64,000 nt of DNA from Flavobacterium flevense (GTDB taxonomy: Bacteria; Bacteroidota; Bacteroidia; Flavobacteriales; Flavobacteriaceae): positions 62,001-126,000 of the forward strand of contig NZ_FRCC01000009.1 of assembly GCF_900142775.1 (NCBI RefSeq). The letters run 5' to 3'. Shown here one piece after another: positions 16,366 through 24,718 of the stretch; position 1 is the stretch's first letter; the number at the start of each line of letters is the position of its first letter. Under the pieces are notes generated by a model. The model was not told where the DNA came from. It worked only from the letters and a program-made list of their open reading frames with translations, and made no database searches. A program made the position numbers and the translations under genes.

Positions 16366-16483
16366 ACAGCTTATAAGCTTTACACCAATTAATTGGTGAA
16401 AATCTGTGTAATCAGCGGTAAAAAGGTATTTGGTGTTAGTATAACTTTATTGGCATGAATCAATTGCTTTTGGCTGTAGCCAA
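16366..16483. repeat. Cluster of short perfect palindromes
   Basis: The thiN/DUF4249 gap holds AGCTTATAAGCT (16368-16379), CACCAATTAATTGGTG (16383-16398) and TTGGCT-GT-AGCCAA (16470-16483). The part around 16397-16420 (AAAATCTGTGTAATCAGCGG) resembles intergenic AATCTGTG-type repeats of flavobacteria. It lies downstream of the DUF4249 gene and may end that transcript. Confidence 0.55.
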
Positions 16484-16511
16484 TTGCATTTTGCTTTAGA
16501 TTAAAACCTAA

Positions 16512-17330
16512 TTACTGAATCACAAATCTGCGTAAATCAGCTTCGCCTAAGTAAAAATAACCCAAAGGATAATTTTCAGGATTCGTTATGTTTTTGATAT
16601 TTCCTCTTACCGTTGCCGGAGGTGTCTGAAAAGGACCTCCCGAATTCCCTCCGATGATACCAATCAAAATATTCATATAGTTGTAATATTGTTTTGAAAT
16701 ACCCAAATGAGCCAATTCAATTTCATCACCTGCTTTTAAGTCGTCTTTTTGTGAACGGCTGAAAAATTCGTTCCCGTCAAAAAACTCATCTTTGTCAACG
16801 CTATAATCAACAGTAGCTTCATTAGAATAAACGTATTTATAGAGGTAATAATTTTCCTGATTGGCGGGATCAGTAAAAAAAGTTTTTATTTCAATATCTT
16901 TTCCGGTAAAACCACCTTCGTTATTTTGTTCAATCCGGGTGATAGGAGCTAAGGACTGAAATATTTCTGTTCCGCTATAGGTTTCCCCGTTATTGATAAT
17001 AGTAAGTGTGTATGTTTCTCCTGTTTTAGGGATAAAATTGGTGCAGGCATATTCACCTGTATTGGGTATTTCGGTAAAGTTGAAAACGGTATTTTGACTG
17101 TTAGTTATCGAAACATTGGCACCGGTTACAATAGGAACTTCGGTATCATAATAGCCGGTGGTAGTAGTAAGTTTGATTTTTTGAGCATTACCGCTGCTGC
17201 CTTTTGCCCAAAGAACGGAAGCTTCAATAACTAATTTAGGTGCCGCGGTGTCTAATTTTAGATCCACTACTTCTTCGCAGCTGCTTAACAAACTGATTAA
17301 AACTAAAAATGGGAATATTATTTTTTTCAT
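16512..17330 (-). CDS. DUF4249 family outer-membrane-associated lipoprotein
   Basis: The 272-residue protein has a lipoprotein signal peptide with lipobox LLSSC (Cys at about 18), then EEVVDLKLDTAAPKLVIEA, the usual opening of DUF4249 proteins, and Ig-like beta strands. In Bacteroidota these lipoproteins are encoded directly after a TonB-dependent receptor, and this one follows such a receptor by 18 nt on the same strand. A role as surface partner of that receptor, capturing an unknown ligand, is inferred from this pairing. Confidence 0.88.
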   Translation of the reverse strand: MKKIIFPFLVLISLLSSCEEVVDLKLDTAAPKLVIEASVLWAKGSSGNAQKIKLTTTTGYYDTEVPIVTGANVSITNSQNTVFNFTEIPNTGEYACTNFIPKTGETYTLTIINNGETYSGTEIFQSLAPITRIEQNNEGGFTGKDIEIKTFFTDPANQENYYLYKYVYSNEATVDYSVDKDEFFDGNEFFSRSQKDDLKAGDEIELAHLGISKQYYNYMNILIGIIGGNSGGPFQTPPATVRGNIKNITNPENYPLGYFYLGEADLRRFVIQ

Positions 17331-17348
17331 GATGTTTTTTAATTAGTC

Positions 17349-19730
17349 TTAGAATTTAAAATTATAAGTCACAGCAGGTACGATACCAAAAATCGAAGTT
17401 TTTACTGCCTCGTTTATGGCAGTATCCGTATTTTGTCTAAAAGCAATTGAAGCTGCGTTTTGACGATTGTATAAATTGTAAATACTAAAAACCCATTCGC
17501 CTTTCCAGTTTCTGTCTTTGTTTTTTGAAGGAGTTAAGGTTGCAGAAATATCGAGATGATGGTATACCGGCAAGCGGTTTCTGTTGCGCAAACCATAGCT
17601 TGGAACAAATACATCTCCATAACTGTACTTGCCATCAGGATAAGTGACAGGCTGCCCGGATTGCAGAATAAAATTAGCTCCAAAATCCCATTTTTTATTA
17701 AGCTGATAAGCAGCTGTTATGGCTACGTTATGCGTTTTATCATAAGCGGAGTTGTACCAATTGCCGTAATTAATTCCTATTTCTTCAGGAGTTCTTCCGG
17801 GAGTTTGTTGTTCTGATTTTGATAAAGTGTATGAAATCCAGCCATTCAGGCGTCCTTCATTTTTTTTCAGCATAAATTCTAAACCATAAGAACGCATTCG
17901 ACCGTTAAGAATTACCTGTTCAATAGCATCATTAGCAATCAAATCGGCACCATCAATATAATCCATTCGATTTTGGATTTTTTTGTAAAAACTTTCTATT
18001 TCGACAGAATAATCGCCATTACGAATGTTTCTAAAATAACCCACTGCTACCTGATCAGCAATTTGAGGTTTGACATACGTATCACTTGGCATCCAGATGT
18101 CTAAAGGAGTAGGCGAGGAGGTATTAGAAACCAGTTGTAAATATTGTACCATCCTGTTATAGCTGGCTTTTATGGCCTGATCTTCATTCAACTGATACGA
18201 AACAGCAAATCGCGGTTCAAAGTTATCAAAGCTTTTTATGGTTTTGTTTTTACCGTAATATTTACTGCCTGTGGGTGTTGCTTTTTCATAAATCTGAAAA
18301 TCAGTGTTAAAAACAACCGGATTATCATTTTCGTATAAATTGATTGTTGAATTCCCTAAACGGTAAAACATGCTGTAGCGCAATCCGTAATTGATCGAAA
18401 TTTTATTAGTCAGTTTATTTTCGGCTTCTATATAAAGCGAAGGTTCAAAGGCATATTTTCGGTCTAATTGATCCGGATTTATTCCCGAATCAGCATCAGA
18501 TGGTTTGATAGTTCCGGGATTGAAATTGTAATAAATAGCATTGGCACCATAACTTAGTTTAAAATTATCAGAAATATAATTTTTAAAATCATACTTAATA
18601 TTGTAATTTTTAATGCCGGAATCCCAGGTGAAACCTACAAAATCCAAATCCAGTCCGTAATAATAATCACTGTAAATAAGGGAAAGATTTGAAAACAATT
18701 TATCTGAAAACAGGTGGTTCCAGCGTAAATTTAAAGTGGTATTGCCGTAAGTATTGCTGAAACTTTTATTGATGGCAAAAACATCGCGACCAAAATAACC
18801 TGATAAATAAATGTTGTTATTGTCGTTGATTTTATAACTCAGTTTGGTATTTAAATCATAAAAATAAGCGGAGTTGTCTTTTTGTTCTTCGGATAATTTT
18901 AAAAATAGATGGGCATAGGAAGCTCTTCCGCCAATTAAAAATGAGCCACGATCTTTAACAATAGGACCTTCGGCCAGAATACGGCTCGAAATCAGTCCGA
19001 TTCCGCCATTCATATGAAATTCGTTGCTATTTCCTTCTTTTTGATAAATATCCAAAACCGAAGAAGCTCTACCTCCAAAACGTGCCGGAATTCCTCCTTT
19101 ATACAATTTTAAATCCTTAATAGCATCAGGATTAAAGACAGAGAAAAATCCAAAAACATGTGAGGAATTATAAATTGTGGCTTCGTCGAGTAGAATCAAA
19201 TTCTGATCAGCACCACCACCGCGAACATTAAACCCAGAGGCACCTTCGCCGGCATTCGTCACTCCGGGCAATAGTAAAATGGATTTGATAACATCTACTT
19301 CTCCCAGAACAACAGGCATTTTTTTAATGGCCGAAATAGAGAGTCGGTTCACGCTCATTTCCGGAGTTCGGGTATTGGCTTTACCCTGATTATCGGTAAT
19401 GATAACTTCGTCCAGTAGTTCTCCGTTTTCAGTGAGTTCCCAATTCATTTTGGTACTTTGTGAGACCAAAATGTTTTTTTCGATATTTTGGTATCCAATA
19501 TAACTGATGGTTATAGTATGATTTCCCTGCGGAACACTTATCGAATAAAATCCGTATTCATTAGTGGTTGTTCCTGTTTTTAAATCAGGAAAATAGATGT
19601 TGACACCAATTAAGGTTTCGTTATTTTTCAGATCAGTAATAATTCCGCTCAAGGTAAATTTTTCCTGCGAAAAAACGGCGAAACTAAGGAACAGAAAGAC
19701 AAAAAGAAAACTGTTTTTTTTCGTAATCAT
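17349..19730 (-). CDS. TonB-dependent receptor with carboxypeptidase-regulatory-like N-terminal domain
   Basis: About 793 residues from the ATG at 19730; a TTG at 19751 gives 7 more but would sit at the promoter. A signal peptide ends near FAVFSQ. A CarboxypepD_reg-like domain follows (FTLSGIITDLKNNETLIGVNIYFPDLKTGTTTNEYGFYSISVPQGNHT, in several strands), then the plug (VDVIKSILLLPGVTNAGEGASGFNVRGG, YKGGIPARFGGRASSVLDI) and a 22-strand barrel ending in TYNFKF. It imports a large ligand across the outer membrane together with its DUF4249 partner. The ligand is unknown. Confidence 0.93.
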   Translation of the reverse strand: MITKKNSFLFVFLFLSFAVFSQEKFTLSGIITDLKNNETLIGVNIYFPDLKTGTTTNEYGFYSISVPQGNHTITISYIGYQNIEKNILVSQSTKMNWELTENGELLDEVIITDNQGKANTRTPEMSVNRLSISAIKKMPVVLGEVDVIKSILLLPGVTNAGEGASGFNVRGGGADQNLILLDEATIYNSSHVFGFFSVFNPDAIKDLKLYKGGIPARFGGRASSVLDIYQKEGNSNEFHMNGGIGLISSRILAEGPIVKDRGSFLIGGRASYAHLFLKLSEEQKDNSAYFYDLNTKLSYKINDNNNIYLSGYFGRDVFAINKSFSNTYGNTTLNLRWNHLFSDKLFSNLSLIYSDYYYGLDLDFVGFTWDSGIKNYNIKYDFKNYISDNFKLSYGANAIYYNFNPGTIKPSDADSGINPDQLDRKYAFEPSLYIEAENKLTNKISINYGLRYSMFYRLGNSTINLYENDNPVVFNTDFQIYEKATPTGSKYYGKNKTIKSFDNFEPRFAVSYQLNEDQAIKASYNRMVQYLQLVSNTSSPTPLDIWMPSDTYVKPQIADQVAVGYFRNIRNGDYSVEIESFYKKIQNRMDYIDGADLIANDAIEQVILNGRMRSYGLEFMLKKNEGRLNGWISYTLSKSEQQTPGRTPEEIGINYGNWYNSAYDKTHNVAITAAYQLNKKWDFGANFILQSGQPVTYPDGKYSYGDVFVPSYGLRNRNRLPVYHHLDISATLTPSKNKDRNWKGEWVFSIYNLYNRQNAASIAFRQNTDTAINEAVKTSIFGIVPAVTYNFKF

Positions 19731-19961
19731 TTTAGGATGTTTGAATTGCAAATGTCATTTATTTATAAAGAAATGTCAAACAATAACTGTTAATTTATGT
19801 TTGTTATTGTATTAAAGATTAGTGAAAATATATTTTAACATTATTAAATGAAAACACAAGTTCTTAAAACTAATGTTGCCGCAAATTTCAAGGATTTAAA
19901 AAACTTTTAAATCATGTGAAATTTACGGCAATATATTTAGTACTAGATTTTTAAATTCAGT

Positions 19962-20612
19962 TTATTGATTGTTTTTTAACCATTCCAAACGTCTTTTATC
20001 AGCGAGGTGAGTGATGGCGAAATTATTAAAGGAAGCTAAAAATCCGTTCCCGTCAGGGCTGGCAGCCATCATGCCAACTTGTATCGTTTTATATTCAGGA
20101 AAATAAACAATATTACTCATAGTATATTTTTTTCCATCTGTTGAATAAAAAATTTCGACAGAGTCACTTCGTCTTATTGCTTTTACCCACATTTCTTTTG
20201 GTTTTTCATTTAAAGTAACCACGCTCCATGAACTTTGATTTATTGTATGAACAGTACTAAAGTTATAAACACCATCCACATATTCAATACCCATTTTAAT
20301 CCAATGATTTTCATCAATTTTAAGCATTAGTCCCATTTGATCAAAACGCGTTTTGTAATTGCCCTCTATTTGTACAATAACTTCAAATTCGCCTCCTCTT
20401 TCTGTGTATAAAAACGGTCCGTCATTAACAGTGAAGCCATAATAGGTTTTGTTCCAATAATCTGATTGAGGCGTGACCTGCATGCTTAATTTATTGTCTT
20501 TTACAGACCATTCTTTGGGTTCGTTAAACCATGTCATACTGCTTAATTGCTGCGCATTTGTTTTTGTGACCAGTATGCAGATGATACTTATAGGTAAAAA
20601 AAAGTTTTTCAT
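19962..20612 (-). CDS. Exported DUF1349 domain protein
   Basis: The mature part is a concanavalin-like beta sandwich of the DUF1349 family: MTWFNEPKEWSVKDNKLSMQVTPQSDYWNKTYYGF, FDQMGLMLKIDENHWIKMGIEYVDG and KTIQVGMMAASPDGNGF. A signal peptide (MKNFFLPISIICILVTKTNAQ) is evident from the ATG at 20612, which I prefer over the frame's earlier start at 20681 because the extra 23 residues would bury the signal sequence. Relatives are often regulators or carbohydrate-binding proteins; function here is unknown. It is divergent from the LuxR-type gene. Confidence 0.83.
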   Translation of the reverse strand: MKNFFLPISIICILVTKTNAQQLSSMTWFNEPKEWSVKDNKLSMQVTPQSDYWNKTYYGFTVNDGPFLYTERGGEFEVIVQIEGNYKTRFDQMGLMLKIDENHWIKMGIEYVDGVYNFSTVHTINQSSWSVVTLNEKPKEMWVKAIRRSDSVEIFYSTDGKKYTMSNIVYFPEYKTIQVGMMAASPDGNGFLASFNNFAITHLADKRRLEWLKNNQ

Positions 20613-20715
20613 ATATTTTGTTTTAAGTATTTTAATGAAATTAATTACTGCAAAATTGCATTTTTTAATACCTTTCAGCAATACTGAATTATAACCATAA
20701 TTTGCAAAATAAGAA

Positions 20716-21489
20716 ATGGAGCTAAACCCTTTAAAAGATTTACATGAACGGTTTTCATTAGAAATGATGGATTCTGAAAAATACCGTGCTATAGTATTGA
20801 AGGAATGTATAGCAAAAATGGCAAATTATGTTGCTATAGATCGTTCAGTTGCTGTATTGTCTGACTTAGCTGAAAATAAAAGCCATGTTTTTGCTGGAGA
20901 TTTCGGAGCATTTTTCGGTATGACTCCTAATCATTACAGTACAATTGATTCTATTTGGGAGGAAGATATATACCGTCGGATTCATCCTGAGGATCTTTTT
21001 CAAAGACATCTTTTAGAACTGGAGTTTTTTAATTTTTTAAAATCCATTGAATCCAAAGAGCAATTAAATTATGCCACTTCCTGTACTATCAGGGTATTAA
21101 ACAGCAATCAGGAGTACGAATATATTTCTCACCGTAGTTTTTATTTGCAGCATAGTCTAAAAGGAGGATTATGGCTAGATGTGTGTTTGTATAATTATTC
21201 CTTTGACACGCCTCCACTGGATAATAAAATTGATGGTAAAATTAAAAATATTAAAACAGGTACACAACGATTAGTAGACACATATAACAACTGCAGCGAT
21301 TTGTTGACATCACGAGAAAAAGAAATACTCATTAAAGTAGGTCAGGGATTAATTAGTAAGGAAATTGCATCCGAATTAAAAATTAGTATCAACACTGTCA
21401 ATAGACACAGGCAAAATATTCTGGAAAAATTGAAAGTAGGTAACTCTATGGAAGCTGTTTGTACTGCAAAAGCGCTAAATATATTGTAA
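20716..21489 (+). CDS. LuxR-type helix-turn-helix transcriptional regulator
   Basis: The 257-residue protein has an N-terminal sensory region with PAS-like features (residues about 60-165; YSTIDSIWEEDIYRRIHPEDL, then TCTIRVLNSNQEYEYISHRSF) and a C-terminal LuxR/NarL HTH: LTSREKEILIKVGQGLISKEIASELKISINTVNRHRQNILEKL. The layout resembles the single-component PAS-LuxR regulators common in flavobacteria. It is divergently transcribed from the DUF1349 gene and may regulate it. No receiver-domain phospho-acceptor is present. Confidence 0.88.
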   Translation: MELNPLKDLHERFSLEMMDSEKYRAIVLKECIAKMANYVAIDRSVAVLSDLAENKSHVFAGDFGAFFGMTPNHYSTIDSIWEEDIYRRIHPEDLFQRHLLELEFFNFLKSIESKEQLNYATSCTIRVLNSNQEYEYISHRSFYLQHSLKGGLWLDVCLYNYSFDTPPLDNKIDGKIKNIKTGTQRLVDTYNNCSDLLTSREKEILIKVGQGLISKEIASELKISINTVNRHRQNILEKLKVGNSMEAVCTAKALNIL

Positions 21490-21939
21490 TTAAATTTCGA
21501 TAACCGCTACAATAGATTCTGTTTCCTGTTCCGGATTTCAAATGTGGGCCAGAACAATTGGCAGTAACGATTATCTAAAGTGTTGTAATGTTCTAAAGTT
21601 TTGAAAATCAATCATTAAAAACGTAGGAGGGAACTGCTAATCTAAATCCGATGATGTGGTATTCTTCATTTTGTTATTTGCTTAATTCTAAAACTTTCTA
21701 TGTCTTTTTAAACAAAAAGTGCAATGGCTTTTTGTTTAACGATTTCTTTTTTATTAGTGTCTCTGGTTCTCATTTTCTGTAATTATCAGCAACAAAAATA
21801 GGGGTTATAAATGAATGTTCGTTTACTTATGAATTAAATTATAAAAAAATATAAATTTTATTTAATTAGAAAATGAACAGGATAGGTGGCTATTTTAAGT
21901 AATGGAAAAACTTATCTTTGATATAAAATCATATATTTT
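21490..21939 (+). other. Intergenic region with a possible terminator and promoter
   Basis: This 450-bp gap has no credible gene. It holds an 11-bp inverted repeat (TAAACAAAAAG, 21709-21719, with CTTTTTGTTTA, 21728-21738), a weak terminator candidate for the LuxR-type gene. A perfect -7 box TATCTTTG (21913-21920) lies 19 nt before the next gene. A stretch AAAAATAGGGGTTATAA is at 21795-21811. Confidence 0.5.
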
Positions 21940-22521
21940 ATGACTGAACTTCTCCAAAAAAATATTGCCGATCACGTTGTGCTTTCAACTACTGAAACAG
22001 AGGAATTTTGTAATTTATTTGAACAAAGATTTATTAAGAAAAAAAGTTTCTTATTACGAGAAGGAGAAGTATGCAAGTTTGAAGGTTTTGTAGTTAAAGG
22101 TCTTTTTAGGGTTTATCATATTGACAAAAATGGTTTTGAACAAATACTTTACTTTGCCATTGAAAATTGGTGGATTACTGATATAGATAGTTTTACTACA
22201 GAAACGCCATCCCAACTTTATATAGAAGCTCTTGAAGACAGCGAAGTCCTTCTAATTTCTAAAAAGGATAAAGAATTTGCTTATTCGAATTTACCAAGAA
22301 TAGAAAAATTATTTCGGGTGATGACTCAAAAAACGCATGTAGCTTTACAGCGTAGAATGATCGATAATTTAAGCAAAACAGCGGAATTGCGTTATATCGA
22401 ATTTTCAGAAAAATACCCACAGCTTTTTCAGCGCCTTTCCAATATTCAAATAGCGGCTTATTTAGGTATAACCAATGTTTTTTTGAGTAATATTCGAAAA
22501 AAAATTGCCTCCAAAAAATAA
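21940..22521 (+). CDS. Crp/Fnr family transcriptional regulator, copy A
   Basis: The 193-residue protein has an N-terminal cyclic-nucleotide-binding-like barrel (FLLREGEVCKFEGFVVKGLFRVYHIDKNGFEQILYF, in sequence strands) and a C-terminal winged HTH ending IQIAAYLGITNVFLSNIRKK. It aligns along its whole length with the regulator at 23998. No Fnr cysteine cluster or cAMP-contact pattern is visible, so the ligand is unknown. It lies just upstream of the MBL-fold gene and is its best candidate regulator; a 14-bp perfect palindrome lies between the two genes. Confidence 0.88.
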   Translation: MTELLQKNIADHVVLSTTETEEFCNLFEQRFIKKKSFLLREGEVCKFEGFVVKGLFRVYHIDKNGFEQILYFAIENWWITDIDSFTTETPSQLYIEALEDSEVLLISKKDKEFAYSNLPRIEKLFRVMTQKTHVALQRRMIDNLSKTAELRYIEFSEKYPQLFQRLSNIQIAAYLGITNVFLSNIRKKIASKK

Positions 22522-22533
22522 GATTGAATTTTA

Positions 22534-22547
22534 TTAAACTAGTTTAA
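22534..22547. promoter_or_regulatory. Candidate Crp-type operator before the MBL-fold gene
   Basis: TTAAACTAGTTTAA is a perfect 14-bp palindrome. Its centre is about 43 bp upstream of the start site predicted from the CATCTTTG box at 22571-22578, close to the usual class II activator position. Confidence 0.45.
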
Positions 22548-22551
22548 TGTA

Positions 22552-22578
22552 TTGAGACTGGCTGCTGTCGCATCTTTG
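22552..22578 (+). promoter_or_regulatory. Promoter of the MBL-fold gene
   Basis: TTG (22552-22554) and CATCTTTG (22571-22578) are separated by 16 nt. The -7 box deviates from TAnnTTTG only in its first base. The ATG follows 25 nt later. Confidence 0.45.
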
Positions 22579-22603
22579 CAGTGTTAATTTAAACATCGCA
22601 AAA

Positions 22604-23494
22604 ATGAAATCAATTATTTCAACAGTATTTTTAATAACCTTAATTTTATTTAATATGGAAACCCAAGCACAAAGTTTCAAGACTATTGAAACTGAAAATT
22701 TGAAACTTCAGGTGTACAACGCATCAGAAAATAGTTTTGGCGTAGCATCAGTGATTATATCAGGAAAAACAGATGCCGTTTTGATTGATGCTCAATTTAC
22801 TTTGGCGGATGCCGAAAAAGTGGCACAGGAAATTAAATCCAGTGGTAAAAAACTAACCACTATTTATGTTTCTCACGCTGATCCTGATTACTATTTTGGA
22901 TTAGAAATATTCAAAAAATATTTTCCGGATGTAGTGGCGTATGCATCACCAGCTTCAGTAGAAGCAATTAAGGCTTCGGCACAAAAAAAATTAGATGTTT
23001 GGGGAGAACGATTAGGTAAAGCCATTACGTCAAATGTTGTTTTGCCTCAGGTTTTAAAAGGAAATAGCATTGAATTGGAAGGACAAAAATTAGAAATTAT
23101 TGGTTTGGAAGAATTCCCAAATAAGACTTTTGTCTGGATTCCTTCCATTAAAGCAGTGGTGGGCGGCATCAATATTTTTGGAACGACTTTTAATCTATGG
23201 ATGGCTGATGCTCAAACTCCGGAAGCCCGTAAAAGCTGGATTGGAGTTTTAGATAAAATCTCGGCTTTGAAGCCAGAAATTGTAATTCCGGCTCATGCCA
23301 ATTCCAATTCTCCATTTGATATTACTGCCATAAATCATACTAAAAGTTATATTCAATTTTACGAAGAAGCTTTGAAAACCAATACAACATCAGAAGCTTT
23401 AATTACAGCTTTGAAAGCAAAATATCCGGCACTTACTTTTGAAACAGCTCTACAAATTGGAGCCAAAGTAAATACCGGAGAAATGAAATGGTAA
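22604..23494 (+). CDS. Exported MBL-fold protein with a degenerate metal motif
   Basis: A signal peptide (MKSIISTVFLITLILFNMETQAQ) precedes a metallo-beta-lactamase fold of about 270 residues. The usual HxHxDH is replaced by HADPDY (91-96): the first His and the Asp remain, the second and third metal-ligand positions are Asp and Tyr. Later motifs GGINIFG, WMADAQT and VIPAHAN are closer to normal, including one His. It may bind a single metal or have another function. It is followed by a terminator and the NTF2-like gene. Confidence 0.85.
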   Translation: MKSIISTVFLITLILFNMETQAQSFKTIETENLKLQVYNASENSFGVASVIISGKTDAVLIDAQFTLADAEKVAQEIKSSGKKLTTIYVSHADPDYYFGLEIFKKYFPDVVAYASPASVEAIKASAQKKLDVWGERLGKAITSNVVLPQVLKGNSIELEGQKLEIIGLEEFPNKTFVWIPSIKAVVGGINIFGTTFNLWMADAQTPEARKSWIGVLDKISALKPEIVIPAHANSNSPFDITAINHTKSYIQFYEEALKTNTTSEALITALKAKYPALTFETALQIGAKVNTGEMKW

Positions 23495-23508
23495 AAAATC
23501 AATTTTTT

Positions 23509-23548
23509 ACAGCCTGACAGCCCTTTTTGTATTGTCAGGCTGTTCTTT
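23509..23548 (+). terminator. Hairpin between the MBL-fold and NTF2-like genes
   Basis: ACAGCCTGACA (23509-23519) pairs perfectly with TGTCAGGCTGT (23533-23543), followed by TCTTT. A possible upstream TTG start for the next gene (23532) lies at the edge of this hairpin, so the ATG at 23562 is preferred. Confidence 0.7.
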
Positions 23549-23561
23549 AAATAAAAAGACA

Positions 23562-23951
23562 ATGACAAATCTTGAAATCATAAAAAGCACCTACGAGGGA
23601 AAAACTTCGGAAGAAAACGGTAAAAATCTGGCTCAATATGCTGCCGATGATATTTCCTGGACCGAAGCCAAAGGTTTTCCATACGCAGGAACTTATATAG
23701 GCTTAGAAAGTATAACCCAAAATGTTTTTAGCCGATTGGGAAGCGAATGGATTGATTATAAATTTACTCCTGAAGATTATGTTGCCAGCGATGATAAAGT
23801 AGTTGCTTACGGAACTTACTCCGGAACATACAAACTTACAGGCAAATCATTTACAACCAGAGTGGCTCACATCTGGAAATTAAAAGACAGCAAAATTATT
23901 AGTTTCGAACAATTTGTAGATAGCCAGCCTGTAATTGATGCTGTGAAATAA
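23562..23951 (+). CDS. SnoaL/NTF2-like protein
   Basis: The 129-residue protein has the cone-shaped alpha+beta pattern of SnoaL/NTF2-like proteins: an N-terminal helix (NLEIIKSTYEGKTSEENGKNL), the block AADDISWTEAKGFPYAGTYIGLESI, and the strands DKVVAYGTYSGTYKLTGKSFTTRVAHIWKLKDSKIISFEQFVD. Such proteins bind small hydrophobic ligands or act as isomerases and hydratases. The substrate is unknown. A terminator-like hairpin separates it from the MBL-fold gene, so expression relative to that gene may be reduced. Confidence 0.82.
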   Translation: MTNLEIIKSTYEGKTSEENGKNLAQYAADDISWTEAKGFPYAGTYIGLESITQNVFSRLGSEWIDYKFTPEDYVASDDKVVAYGTYSGTYKLTGKSFTTRVAHIWKLKDSKIISFEQFVDSQPVIDAVK

Positions 23952-23997
23952 TGTCAATTTTTTATACCTTGCATTGTTTAAATGAATCATCAGATCA

Positions 23998-24579
23998 ATG
24001 CACGAAAAACTAATAGCTTATATCAGCCAATATTCCAATTTACCGCTTACAACAGAAGAGCAAGCTTTAATTACAGCTACTTTTCAGCCTAAAAAAATTA
24101 GAAAAAAACAATACTTTTTGCAGGAAGGTGATGTGTGTAAATATGCTGGTTTTATTGTAAAAGGAGCAATGCGTCAATACAGTGTTGATGATAAGGGTAC
24201 GGAACATATTGTGCATTTGTTTATCGAAAACTATTGGGCGAATGATCGTGAAAGTTCAACGATGCTTACACCTTCTGTTTATAATATTGATGCGTGGGAA
24301 GACACCGAACTTCTTATTATTACAAGAGCTGAAATGCTGTATTTGATGGACAAAATACCTGCTATTGCACAAATGATACGATTGATGGATGAAAGAAATG
24401 CGATTGTCAATCAGCGTAGACTGAGTTCTACAATCAGCAATACCGCAGAAAAACGCTATGAAGAATTTGCTGCTCATCATCAACAGTTTATTCAAAGGTT
24501 TCCGCAACATCTTATCGCTTCTTATTTAGGGATTACCAAAGAAACACTGAGCCGAATTAGAAAACAAGGCACCAAATAA
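23998..24579 (+). CDS. Crp/Fnr family transcriptional regulator, copy B
   Basis: The 193-residue protein is a paralogue of the regulator at 21940, equal in length and alike over the whole sequence (FLQEGDVCKYAGFIVKGAMRQ versus FLLREGEVCKFEGFVVKG). Its C-terminal winged HTH is HLIASYLGITKETLSRIRKQ, which keeps the ETLSR recognition helix usual in Crp proteins; copy A has VFLSN instead. The two may therefore bind different sites. It is followed by a terminator and lies before the quinone-oxidoreductase-like gene. Confidence 0.88.
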   Translation: MHEKLIAYISQYSNLPLTTEEQALITATFQPKKIRKKQYFLQEGDVCKYAGFIVKGAMRQYSVDDKGTEHIVHLFIENYWANDRESSTMLTPSVYNIDAWEDTELLIITRAEMLYLMDKIPAIAQMIRLMDERNAIVNQRRLSSTISNTAEKRYEEFAAHHQQFIQRFPQHLIASYLGITKETLSRIRKQGTK

Positions 24580-24606
24580 AACCCATTTTTAAGTTTTAAT
24601 TTATAG

Positions 24607-24638
24607 AAACCGTTGATATATGTCAACGGTTTTTTTTA
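24607..24638 (+). terminator. Terminator A of the duplicated terminator-promoter cassette
   Basis: AAACCGTTGA (24607-24616) pairs with TCAACGGTTT (24623-24632) across a 6-nt loop and is followed by T. The same hairpin, with one mismatch, recurs at 25748. Confidence 0.9.
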
Positions 24639-24651
24639 TCATATCTCATTG

Positions 24652-24680
24652 TTGAAAGGCCTGCCTTTGATGCAACTTTG
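24652..24680 (+). promoter_or_regulatory. Promoter A of the duplicated cassette, with internal palindrome
   Basis: TTG (24652-24654) and CAACTTTG (24673-24680) are 18 nt apart. The spacer contains the perfect palindrome AAAGGC-CT-GCCTTT (24655-24668), a position suited to control by a bound regulator. Confidence 0.5.
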
Positions 24681-24718
24681 CCTTATCAAAATCAATAAAA
24701 ATTTATAAAAATAAAACA

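Noticed and set aside
21795..21811. AAAAATAGGGGTTATAA, with a similar sequence in reverse at 53462-53480
   Set aside because: Two AT-rich copies in 64 kb are not enough to call a motif. Left unannotated as a regulatory site.
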